Below are positions 32,657-40,279 of a stretch of DNA of 64,000 bases, piece after piece. The translations under genes and the position numbers were made by a program. The stretch's first letter is position 1. Each line of letters opens with the position of its first letter. The notes beneath the pieces are model-generated. The model saw only the letters and a list, made by a program, of their open reading frames with translations, had not been told where the DNA came from and made no database searches. This DNA comes from JBBRYW01 sp038253945 (GTDB lineage Bacteria > Actinomycetota > Thermoleophilia > Gaiellales > Gaiellaceae), in NCBI GenBank assembly GCA_038253945.1, contig JBBSGR010000002.1:285224-349223 (forward strand), given 5' to 3'.

Positions 32657-34003
32657 GTGAGTATCACTCGGCGAGCCGTTCGTTTCCTCGACGAGCGCAG
32701 TGGCACCGCGCCGCTCGTGCGCAAGGCGCTGCGCTACGTCTTTCCCGATCACTGGTCGTTCCTCCTCGGCGAGATCGCGCTGTACTGCTTCGTCACCCTG
32801 GTCGCGACGGGCGTCTATCTGACGCTCTTCTTCCAGCCGAGCCTCGCCGACACGGTCTACCACGGGCAGTACGCGCCACTGCAGGGCGCCCGCATGTCCG
32901 AGGCGTACAAATCGGTTGTCGTCATGTCGTTCCAGGTCAAGGCGGGTCTTCTGATGCGGCAGACGCACCACTGGGCGGCCGACGTCTTCGTCGTCTCGAT
33001 CGTGCTTCACCTCCTGCGCGTGTTCTTCACCGGCGCGTTTCGCAAGCCGCGCGATCTCGTCTACTACGTCGGCGTCGGAATGCTGATGCTCGCGCTGCTC
33101 GAGGGGTTCCTCGGCTACTCGCTCGTCGACGACCTGCTCTCCGGAATGGGCCTTGCGATCGCCTATTCGGTGGCGCTCTCCCTGCCCGTGATCGGCGGCA
33201 ACCTCGGACTGATGCTCTGGGGCGGGCCCTTTCCCGGCGCGCCCGAGTTCGAGTCCCGCATGTACATCGCCCACGTCCTGATCTTTCCGCTGGCGATCGG
33301 CCTGCTATTGACGGTCCACCTGCTCCTGATCGCCGCGCGTCACCACACGCAGTTCCGCGGGCCCGGCAAGAGCGAGCGGCGGGTGGTCGGACTGCCGAAC
33401 ACCCCCGCGTATGCGCCGCGCTCGATCGGGCTGGCGCTCGCCGTCTCGGCTGTGCTGTTCCTGCTCGGCGGGCTCGTCCAGGTCAACCCGGTCTGGCAGT
33501 GGGGGCCGTTCGAGACGGCGCTGGCGACGAACGGCGCCCAGCCGGACTGGTACCTCGGCTGGCTGATCGGCGGGCTCCGGTTGATGCCCGGGTTCGACGT
33601 CACGATCGGGCACTACACCCTCGTGCCGAACCCTTTCTGGGGCGGTGCGCTGTTCCCGATGATCGTCTTCGGGATCCTCTTTGCGTGGCCGGCGCTCGAA
33701 CGGCGTCTCACCGGAGATCATGGTTTCCACAACCTGCTCGACCGTCCTCGCGACGTCCCGTGGCGCACCGGCGTGGGCGCGGCGCTCTTTACGTGGGTCT
33801 CGCTCGTATTTCTGGCGGGAGCGTCGGATCGCGTGTTCGTCAGCTTCGGGGTCTCGTATCCGGCGCAGATCTGGTTCTTCCGGGCAGCGGTCTTCGTGCT
33901 GCCGGTGGTCGTCTTCCTCCTCGTCAAGCGGTACTGCGAGGAACTGCGTGAGGAGGAGGCGAAGCCGCCGCTGCCTCAGGCGACGCGGGTCGCGGCCGAG
34001 TAG
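32657..34003 (+). CDS. qcrB: Cytochrome b subunit of the bc complex (QcrB-like)
   Basis: A 448-residue full-length cytochrome b with about eight membrane helices. 'QTHHWAADVFV' and 'LHLLRVFFTGAFRKPRD' carry heme ligands and the conserved loop; 'HVLIFPLAIGLLLTVHLLLIA' (shortened: 'IGLLLTVHLLL') holds the second His pair. The quinol-site region reads 'PDWYLGWLIGGLRL' rather than the classic PEWY. It starts immediately after leader repeat B. The 3' end overlaps fdhD on the other strand by 28 bases. Confidence 0.94.
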   Translation: MSITRRAVRFLDERSGTAPLVRKALRYVFPDHWSFLLGEIALYCFVTLVATGVYLTLFFQPSLADTVYHGQYAPLQGARMSEAYKSVVVMSFQVKAGLLMRQTHHWAADVFVVSIVLHLLRVFFTGAFRKPRDLVYYVGVGMLMLALLEGFLGYSLVDDLLSGMGLAIAYSVALSLPVIGGNLGLMLWGGPFPGAPEFESRMYIAHVLIFPLAIGLLLTVHLLLIAARHHTQFRGPGKSERRVVGLPNTPAYAPRSIGLALAVSAVLFLLGGLVQVNPVWQWGPFETALATNGAQPDWYLGWLIGGLRLMPGFDVTIGHYTLVPNPFWGGALFPMIVFGILFAWPALERRLTGDHGFHNLLDRPRDVPWRTGVGAALFTWVSLVFLAGASDRVFVSFGVSYPAQIWFFRAAVFVLPVVVFLLVKRYCEELREEEAKPPLPQATRVAAE

Positions 34004-34752
34004 ACGGTCAGCCTCCCGTCGCGTACGAATCCGCAGAGGGTCATGCGCTGCTCTGAGGCCAGGTCGACGGCCAGGCTGGACGGTGCCCCCACCGCGACGA
34101 GGATCGGGCAGCCTGCCACGGCAGCCTTCTGGACGAGCTCGAACGACAGGCGGCCGCTGACACAGAGCATCGCGCGCGAGAGCGGCAGGCGCCCTTCCCC
34201 GTGCGCCCAGCCGATCACCTTGTCCATCGCGTTGTGCCGCCCGACGTCCTCGCGGGCGCAGAGCAGGTCTCCGTGCTCGTCGAAGAGACCGGTCGCATGG
34301 AGGCCGCCGGTCGCCTCGAACGCCGACTGGGCGGACCGGAGCCGGCCCGGGAGCCCGCTGAGGAGCCCCGCCTGGACGACCAAGTCGCTCTCGACCGGCG
34401 GCGCCTCGACCCGCACCGCCTCGAGCGCGCCCTTGCCGCAGACGCCGCAGGAGGAGGTCGTGTAGAAGCTTCGCTTGAGGGCAGCGGGATCGAAGCCGGA
34501 GATCTCGGCGTCGACCGTGTTGGCGGCAAGGTCGGGGGGAAGCTGAGCTCTCTCGGCGAGAATTCCCTCGGAGAGCAGGAAGCCGAGCGCAAGCTCCTCG
34601 TCGTGCCCGGGCGTCCGCATCGTGACGGCGACGGGCTCGCCGTTCACCCGGATCTCGAGCGGCTCCTCGACGGCGACGCGGTCTCGCTCGCGTCGCCGCT
34701 CGGGCAAGCGAAGCACCTCGAGCGGTGCGGTCGTGTAGGCCGCAGGCTTCAA
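33976..34752 (-). CDS. fdhD: Sulfur carrier protein FdhD
   Basis: A 258-residue protein needed to sulfurate the molybdenum cofactor of formate dehydrogenase. The persulfide-carrying motif is 'SSCGVCGKGAL' near residue 105; 'EELALGFLLSEGIL' and 'GREDVGRHNAMDKV'-like 'AREDVGRHNAMDKVIG' also match. No formate dehydrogenase is in the window, but mobA is two genes upstream in the same minus-strand cluster. It overlaps the DUF6457 gene by 4 bases. Confidence 0.94.
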   Translation of the reverse strand: MKPAAYTTAPLEVLRLPERRRERDRVAVEEPLEIRVNGEPVAVTMRTPGHDEELALGFLLSEGILAERAQLPPDLAANTVDAEISGFDPAALKRSFYTTSSCGVCGKGALEAVRVEAPPVESDLVVQAGLLSGLPGRLRSAQSAFEATGGLHATGLFDEHGDLLCAREDVGRHNAMDKVIGWAHGEGRLPLSRAMLCVSGRLSFELVQKAAVAGCPILVAVGAPSSLAVDLASEQRMTLCGFVRDGRLTVYSAATRVA

Positions 34753-34982
34753 GCCATCCGGCGCACGGCGGCAGCAAGCCCGTCGAGGTCGCCGCCTCCC
34801 TGCGCCCGCCCGAGCAGGTAGCAGAGCAGGGGCGCGTTCGTCCGGTCGCCGCTCTCGTGGGCCGCGACGCGGGCTACGTCCAGGAGGGTGGCGACGTCGT
34901 CGTCGTCGAGCGAGAGCTCGCGAGGCGGGATGCCGGCCGCGCCCGCAACGGCGTCGCGTGCCTGGGTGAGCCAGCTATCCAT
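34749..34982 (-). CDS. DUF6457 small protein
   Basis: A 77-residue mostly helical protein starting 'MDSWLTQARDAV', with 'ARVAAHESGDRTNAPLLCYLLGRA' (core 'VAAHESGDRTNAPL') typical of DUF6457, usually found beside molybdenum cofactor genes in actinobacteria. ATG 34991 is a possible earlier start. Overlaps both neighbours, so it is translated with mobA and fdhD. Confidence 0.75.
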   Translation of the reverse strand: MDSWLTQARDAVAGAAGIPPRELSLDDDDVATLLDVARVAAHESGDRTNAPLLCYLLGRAQGGGDLDGLAAAVRRMA

Positions 34983-35523
34983 CGCGGGCATCGTAGGCCG
35001 CGCGGAGATCGTCGGTTGTGTTCACGTTGGCGAGCAGCGCCGGATCGAGGTTCACGGTCACGATCTGGAGCTCGGTCAGGGCGTCCTTCAGCGCCAATTG
35101 GCCCGCGGCGAGCCGCCGCTCGAGGACGGGCAGCGCCGTCTTCCGATACGCGCCGGGTAGGGGGCCGGTCTGGGAGACGGCCACGTCGAGGCAGGCCTCC
35201 GCGAGCTCGACGAGGGCGGTCGCTGTAAGGCGAGGCACATCGACCGGAACGACGAGGCAGACGTCGTTCGAGGCGAGCCGGAGCCCCGCGACCACACCCG
35301 CGATCGGTGCACGAACGGCCGCGCCGTCGTCATGGACCTCGAAAGGAAGCGGGAGGCGATCGAACCCCTTGCCGACGGCGATCCGCTCCTCACAGGCCTC
35401 GCCGAGCACGCGCCACGCACGTTCCGCAAGAGTCTCTCCGGCCAGGAGTGCGAGCGCCTTCGGCGAGCCGAAGCGCCGACTTGCCCCGCCGATCAGCAGG
35501 ACGCCGGTCGCCCGCGCGAGCAT
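34975..35523 (-). CDS. mobA: Molybdenum cofactor guanylyltransferase (MobA-like)
   Basis: A 182-residue nucleotidyltransferase. The N-terminal GTP-binding loop reads 'LLIGGASRRFGSPKALA', a slight variant of GGxSxRMGxDKA; 'VVPVDVPRLTA' is the metal-binding segment and 'VNTTDDLRAA' the conserved C-terminal element. It would attach GMP to molybdopterin for enzymes such as formate dehydrogenase, consistent with fdhD nearby. Confidence 0.85.
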   Translation of the reverse strand: MLARATGVLLIGGASRRFGSPKALALLAGETLAERAWRVLGEACEERIAVGKGFDRLPLPFEVHDDGAAVRAPIAGVVAGLRLASNDVCLVVPVDVPRLTATALVELAEACLDVAVSQTGPLPGAYRKTALPVLERRLAAGQLALKDALTELQIVTVNLDPALLANVNTTDDLRAAYDARDG

Positions 35524-36087
35524 CTAGTTCGCGGCCTCCTCGTTCTCGGGTGTGAGCGGCGTGGCAGCGCGAAGCGACGGCTCGTCGACGAGGTTCAGCA
35601 CGCGCATGCCGTGGACGAAGACCACCGATCCGCCGAGCCAGCCGCCCAGCGTCAGCGCAACGAATCCGATCAGGGTCAGGACGAGCGGGCCGGCAGTGAC
35701 GTTGCCGTCGACGTAGCAGCTGTGCCCAAAGATGGCGGCAAGACCGAAGAAGACGGTCGCCGTCAGCATCGCGATCATGTGCGACGTGGCGGTTCGCCAG
35801 AGCGGCGTGCCGGATGTCATAGTGAGCCAGTCGGCGAGGCCCGTCAAGGCCGTCGGACCGGTGATCACGAGCCCGACGACCAGGGTCAGCCACCAGCCCT
35901 TGGCCATGCTCGCCTCGGCAACGCCGAGCGCGCCCAGGACACCGAGGATGGTCGCGACCGTATAGGTCCCGATCGTGGCGTCCGTCAGCGGCGGGTGCAG
36001 CGGGTGGCCGGGAAACCCCTTCACGAGGTAGCTGGCCTTCATGCGGGGGGTATCGGCAGCACGCCCTCCGTTCATGATCTGAGACAT
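35524..36087 (-). CDS. DUF2231 membrane protein
   Basis: A 187-residue protein with four hydrophobic helices. 'VKGFPGHPLHPPLTDATIG' near the N-terminus is the DUF2231 signature with paired histidines, and a later 'TSHMIAMLTA' adds a histidine, compatible with heme or metal binding. ATG 36042 would remove 15 residues and is also possible. It is the first gene of the minus-strand cluster ending in fdhD. Confidence 0.75.
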   Translation of the reverse strand: MSQIMNGGRAADTPRMKASYLVKGFPGHPLHPPLTDATIGTYTVATILGVLGALGVAEASMAKGWWLTLVVGLVITGPTALTGLADWLTMTSGTPLWRTATSHMIAMLTATVFFGLAAIFGHSCYVDGNVTAGPLVLTLIGFVALTLGGWLGGSVVFVHGMRVLNLVDEPSLRAATPLTPENEEAAN

Positions 36088-36178
36088 GCGAATCTCCTTT
36101 CAGGTCGCGGAGGAATCCGTGGTTTCACCGCGGGCCCCTCCTTCACTTCCGTCCGACTCCGGGGCTTTGATAAGGGTG

Positions 36179-37420
36179 ATGCGGATCCTCCTTTGGCATG
36201 GCTACCTGCTTTCCGGGACAGGGTCGAACATCTACACGCAGGCGCTCGTTCGAGAGTGGGCCCGGGCCGGACACGAGGTGGTCGTCTTCTCGCAGGAACC
36301 GCAGCCGCAAGCGTTCGACCTCGCTGGCGCCGAGGTCGTGCGTCCGGAGATCGAGGGCATCCTGCCCGTGTTCGTGCTCGATCGGTACGCGGGTCTTACC
36401 CCGCGACTTCTCCAGGACACGACCGTCCCCGAGAGGGGGCGTTACGTGGAGCTGAACGCCGCCGCGGTGCGGGAGCACCTTCCGGCGGATCTCGTCTTCT
36501 GTAATCACGTGCTGCTCGGAGGACCGGTCGGGGCCGCCACCGGCGCGCGCTTCGCCGTGAAGGCGCACGGATCGGAGCTCGAGTACTCGATGCGCGGCAA
36601 CGACGAGCTGGCAGCCTGGGGTCGCGAGTCGCTCGAGCAGGCAGAGGCGACCTTCGTGGGATCGACCCACATCCGCGCCGTGCTCGAAGATGTCGTCGGC
36701 CAGGTCGAGCGGGTCTACGAGGTCCCCCCGGGAGTCGACGTGGAGGAGTTCAGACCCCGCGCACGCGACGACGCACTCGCCGGGCTGCTCGAGCAGGCGC
36801 GGCGCGATCCACCAAACCCGGGCAATGCCAGCGAGCGGCTTCCGGACGAAGGGAACGCAGAAACACTCGAGCGCTTCTTCGCCCAGGAGAGCTCGGTCGT
36901 CGTGTACTTCGGGAAGCTTCTGCTGAACAAGGGGGTGCACCTGCTGCTCGAGGCGCTGCGCGGGCTCGACGCGCGCGCTCTCATCGTCGGTTTCGGCGAC
37001 TACCGCGAGCAGCTGGAGGCGATGGCCCCGCCGAACGCAGTCTTCACCGGCCCCCTCGAGCACCGTCATCTGATCCAGCTGCTGCCCCTCGCCGACGTCT
37101 GCCTCGTTCCGTCCATCTTCCCGGAGGCCTTCGGCATGGTCGCAGCCGAGGCGGCGGCGGCCGGCTGCCCGCCGCTCGTCGCGCGCCACTCCGGGCTCGC
37201 GCAGGTGGCCGCTGGAATCGAGTCCGAGTATCCGCCGGAGCGGCGACATCTCGTGAGCTTCTCGACGGGTGACGTGGATGACCTTCGCGTCAAGCTCGAG
37301 GAGCTGCTCGCACTGCCTGCTTCCGAGCGGCGTGAGCTCGGCCTCGCCGCGCGTCGGGCGGTCGTCGAGCGCTGGTCGTGGCGGAGCGTCGGCGAAAGAC
37401 TGCTCGAGCCGTTTGGATGA
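36179..37420 (+). CDS. Glycosyltransferase family 4
   Basis: A 413-residue GT-B enzyme. The N-terminal domain starts 'MRILLWHGYLLSGTGSNIY', the acceptor half; the C-terminal half has 'VYFGKLLLNKGVHLLLEAL', 'FTGPLEHRHLIQLL' and the donor-binding 'PSIFPEAFGMVAAEAAAAG' with the E-x7-E pattern. Sugar and acceptor are unknown. ATG 36179 is chosen over upstream frame. The stop overlaps the DUF402 gene (ATGA). Confidence 0.88.
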   Translation: MRILLWHGYLLSGTGSNIYTQALVREWARAGHEVVVFSQEPQPQAFDLAGAEVVRPEIEGILPVFVLDRYAGLTPRLLQDTTVPERGRYVELNAAAVREHLPADLVFCNHVLLGGPVGAATGARFAVKAHGSELEYSMRGNDELAAWGRESLEQAEATFVGSTHIRAVLEDVVGQVERVYEVPPGVDVEEFRPRARDDALAGLLEQARRDPPNPGNASERLPDEGNAETLERFFAQESSVVVYFGKLLLNKGVHLLLEALRGLDARALIVGFGDYREQLEAMAPPNAVFTGPLEHRHLIQLLPLADVCLVPSIFPEAFGMVAAEAAAAGCPPLVARHSGLAQVAAGIESEYPPERRHLVSFSTGDVDDLRVKLEELLALPASERRELGLAARRAVVERWSWRSVGERLLEPFG

Positions 37421-37780
37421 TGGCGCGGCGGCCGGGCGACATCGTCGTCCTGCGCGAGCTCACCGGCGGCCGGATCTGCGTCAACCTCGAGCGCCCGCCG
37501 GAGCCCACGCCGCTCGGCTTCGACTACGTCGACCACGAGTTCGACGTCTTCGTCCACGCGGACGGCACCTGGGAATACGAGGACGAGGACGAATTCGAGG
37601 AGGCTCGGCGAATCGGGTTGCTGACGCCCGACGAGGCAGATCGTGCAGGCGGAGGCACGGCGCGTCGTGGAGCGGATCGAGCCCTGGGCGCCACCCTTTT
37701 CCGACGGCTGGGAACGTTGGCGGCCGAATCCCTCCTGGCCGGCCCCCGAGCTTCCCCCGGGGTGGGACGCCGTGGATTAA
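37417..37780 (+). pseudogene. DUF402 protein gene broken by a single frameshift
   Basis: The first 73 codons encode a normal DUF402 start ('RPGDIVVLRELTGGRI', 'GFDYVDHEFDVFVH', 'DEDEFEEARRIGLLTPDE'). At about 37636 the homology moves to the +1 frame and continues 'QIVQAEARRVVERIEPW', 'PPFSDGWERWRPNPS' and 'PELPPGWDAVD' to a TAA at 37780. The span is 3n+1 bases, so removing one base restores a 120-residue protein. It could be a sequencing error, a real inactivation or programmed frameshift. DUF402 members include nucleoside di/triphosphatases. Confidence 0.8.
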
Positions 37781-37792
37781 CGTAGTCGCCCC

Positions 37793-38953
37793 ATGGGCGA
37801 CACGCAGCGCCTCTCTCCCGACGAGCAGATCCGCGTCGCCCGCGATGCGTTCGAGTCCGGCCGGGACTTCACGCTCGCCGTCGAGGAGGAGTTCGCGATC
37901 CTCGATCCGGAGACCCTGTCGCTCGACAATCGGTTCGAAGAGATGCAAGCGGCCGCGGACGGAACGGAGCTGGAGGAGCACATCGTCGGTGAGCTGATCG
38001 CGTCCGAGGTGGAGGTGCGGACGGGCCGGTGTGAAAGCTTCGCCGAGGCTGCGGGCAAGATGGCGCTTCGCCGCGAGCAACTGAGCGATCTCGCGGACCA
38101 GCTCGGGATCGTGCTTGCCGCCACCGGAACGCATCCCTGGAGCCCATGGCAGGAGCAGCGGATCATCGACACGCCGCACTACCGGCGAAACGACGAGATG
38201 CTCCGCTACGTCGTCTGGCGCAACAACAGCTTCGGGTTTCACGTCCACGTCGGGATCCGGGGCGCGGATCGCGCAGTCCGGGTCTGCAACGCGCTGCGAG
38301 CCGTCCTACCCGAGCTGCTCGCGCTGTCGGCCAGCTCACCGTTCGTCGAGGGGGTCTACACGCACCTGCATTCGGCGCGGACGCAGATCTTCACGCGGAT
38401 GTTTCCCCGCTGCGGCGTGCCTGACTCGTTCGCCGGCTGGGACGACTGGGAGCGCTACGTTCGCCTGCTCTACGAGACCGGGTCGATCACGGAGCACACG
38501 CAGCTCTGGTGGAGCGTTCGCCCACACCTCGCGTTTCCGACCGTCGAGATTCGGATCTGCGACGCTCAGCCCGATCTTGCAGAGTCCCGCACGCTCGCAG
38601 CTCTCGCCTACGCGGTGACCGCGCGGATCGCGCGCGCGCTCGACGAGGGCGAGCCGCTGCCCGACCATCCGCACCGGCTGATCGAGGAGAACTTCTGGCG
38701 AGCGATTCGCTACGGGCTCTCCGGCGAGATGATCGATCTCGCGCGCGGCGGCGTCCGCTCGACGCGAGCCGCGATCGAGGAGTTGATCGAGTGGTCACTG
38801 CCGGCGGCCGAGGAGCTGGGCGCCGCGCCGTACCTGTTCGTACCGGAGGCGAATGCCGCCGAGCGGCAGATCGCGAGACACGAGGGCGGTGCGACGATCG
38901 AGGAGGTCTACGCGGAGCAGGTGCGGCCGAAGGAGGAGTTCGTCCGTGGCTGA
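37793..38953 (+). CDS. Carboxylate-amine ligase / glutamate-cysteine ligase family (GCS2, YbdK-like)
   Basis: A 386-residue GCS2-family enzyme. The ATP-grasp-like GCS fold shows 'FTLAVEEEFAILDPETL', 'ASEVEVRTGRCESF', 'GTHPWSPWQEQ', 'SFGFHVHVGI' and 'PTVEIRICDAQPD'. Family members form gamma-glutamyl amide bonds (glutathione, mycothiol-like or ergothioneine pathways), though many YbdK proteins have only weak activity and an unknown substrate. Overlaps the next gene by 8 bases. Confidence 0.88.
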   Translation: MGDTQRLSPDEQIRVARDAFESGRDFTLAVEEEFAILDPETLSLDNRFEEMQAAADGTELEEHIVGELIASEVEVRTGRCESFAEAAGKMALRREQLSDLADQLGIVLAATGTHPWSPWQEQRIIDTPHYRRNDEMLRYVVWRNNSFGFHVHVGIRGADRAVRVCNALRAVLPELLALSASSPFVEGVYTHLHSARTQIFTRMFPRCGVPDSFAGWDDWERYVRLLYETGSITEHTQLWWSVRPHLAFPTVEIRICDAQPDLAESRTLAALAYAVTARIARALDEGEPLPDHPHRLIEENFWRAIRYGLSGEMIDLARGGVRSTRAAIEELIEWSLPAAEELGAAPYLFVPEANAAERQIARHEGGATIEEVYAEQVRPKEEFVRG

Positions 38954-39383
38954 GGGCGGCGGGATCTGGACACCCGGCGGCGAGTACCGCCCGCAGCGCG
39001 AGGAGGACCCCAGCCCGCCGGAGTCGGCGCGTGAGATAACGCCCGAGGAGCTGACGGAGATGATGCGGCAGCTCAAGGTCGCCGAGTTCCTGCTCTCGAA
39101 CATGTCGACGCTCGCCCAGCTCGCCTACGCGAAGCTCGATCGCTCGAGCCGCGACCTGGGCGACGCGAGGCTAGCGATCGACGCCCTGCGCGCGCAGTTG
39201 CCGGTGCTGGAGGGCACAGTGCCGGAGCAAGTTCTCCGCGACTTCGGCCAGGTCGTTACGAACCTCCAGCTTGCGTTCGTCGGCGCGGTCGACGAAGAGG
39301 ATCCCAACCACGTGCCTGAACCCGAGCCCGAAGGGCCTGATCTCGAACCAGGTGCCGCCGAGGAGCCGGATGCCGGAAGCTGA
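38946..39383 (+). CDS. DUF1844 protein
   Basis: A 145-residue protein starting at GTG. Both ends are acidic and Pro-rich. The central helical block holds 'VAEFLLSNMSTLAQLAYAKL' (as 'FLLSNMSTLAQLAY'), 'ARLAIDALRAQLPVL' and 'RDFGQVVTNLQLAF', matching DUF1844. Function unknown. It overlaps the GCS2 gene and the mtnP start. Confidence 0.75.
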   Translation: MAEGGGIWTPGGEYRPQREEDPSPPESAREITPEELTEMMRQLKVAEFLLSNMSTLAQLAYAKLDRSSRDLGDARLAIDALRAQLPVLEGTVPEQVLRDFGQVVTNLQLAFVGAVDEEDPNHVPEPEPEGPDLEPGAAEEPDAGS

Positions 39384-40158
39384 GATCGGGATCTTCGGCG
39401 GCTCGGGGTTCTACTCGTTCTTGGAGGACGTCGAGGAGGTGGACGTCGAGACCCCGTTCGGCAGCCCGTCGGCGCCGGTCGTCATCGGCGACGTCGGAGG
39501 CAAGCGGGTTGCGTTTCTGCCGCGTCACGGGCCGAATCACGAGCTGCCGCCGCACATGATTCCGTACCGGGCCAACGTGTGGGCGATGCACGAGCTCGGC
39601 GTGCGGCGGATCATCGGGCCGAACGCATCGGGCGCCCTCAAGGCCGACCTCCAGCTCGGCGAGTTCGTCGTCTGCGACCAGTTCGTGGATCGGACGAGCG
39701 GCCGCGCCGACACCTTCTACGACGGCCCCGAGACCACCCACGTCTCGGCGGCCGATCCGTACTGTCCCGACTTGCGCCGGCTCCTGCTCGAGACGGCCGC
39801 CGAGCTCGGCATCCCCGCGCGTGACGGGGGAACGGTGGTGACGATCCAGGGGCCGCGCTTCTCGACGCGAGCCGAGTCGAGGTGGTTCGCCGCCGCGGGG
39901 TGGGACGTGATCAACATGACGGCGTACCCGGAGGGCTACCTCGCGCGTGAGCTCGAGCTCTGCTACGCCAACATCTCGATGGTCACGGATCACGACGTCG
40001 GCGTCGAAGGACAGGAGCCCGTCTCGCACGAGACCGTGGTCACCGTCTTCAACGAGAACAACGAGAAGCTCCGGCAGCTGCTCTTCGCGGCGATCCCGAA
40101 GATCGGGCGCCAGCCGGAAGACGCGTGCGCGACCGCGCTCGCGGGCGCGCGCATCTAG
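39370..40158 (+). CDS. mtnP: S-methyl-5'-thioadenosine phosphorylase family
   Basis: A 262-residue purine nucleoside phosphorylase-family enzyme that releases adenine from methylthioadenosine for methionine salvage. 'IGIFGGSGFYSFL', 'LPRHGPNHELPPHMIPYRAN' (core 'RHGPNHELPPH'), 'GEFVVCDQFVDRT', 'TIQGPRFSTRAES' and 'NMTAYPEGYLARE' are all typical. ATG 39370 follows AGGAG. Some members instead use methylthioinosine or other purine nucleosides, which cannot be excluded. Confidence 0.88.
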   Translation: MPEAEIGIFGGSGFYSFLEDVEEVDVETPFGSPSAPVVIGDVGGKRVAFLPRHGPNHELPPHMIPYRANVWAMHELGVRRIIGPNASGALKADLQLGEFVVCDQFVDRTSGRADTFYDGPETTHVSAADPYCPDLRRLLLETAAELGIPARDGGTVVTIQGPRFSTRAESRWFAAAGWDVINMTAYPEGYLARELELCYANISMVTDHDVGVEGQEPVSHETVVTVFNENNEKLRQLLFAAIPKIGRQPEDACATALAGARI

Positions 40159-40218
40159 GCGCGGCGCCCCCAGCGGCCACTGAGCCGCCAGAGCCGCGCA
40201 CACTTCACGCCCGGGGAT

Positions 40219-40272
40219 TGTGATACAAAACACCCCGCGCCGAAGCCGTTCGGCGCAAACTTTGTAACAACC
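40219..40272 (+). promoter_or_regulatory. hppA leader: two TTGT-ACAA sites flanking a hairpin
   Basis: TTGTGATACAA (40219-40229) and TTGTAACAA (within 40259-40272) are both TTGT...ACAA palindromes. Between them is a perfect 8-bp hairpin GCGCCGAA-GCCG-TTCGGCGC (40237-40256). The 14-mer at 40259-40272 is identical to one upstream of rex, suggesting the same regulator, possibly Rex, controls both genes. Confidence 0.5.
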
Positions 40273-40279
40273 GCTTGCG

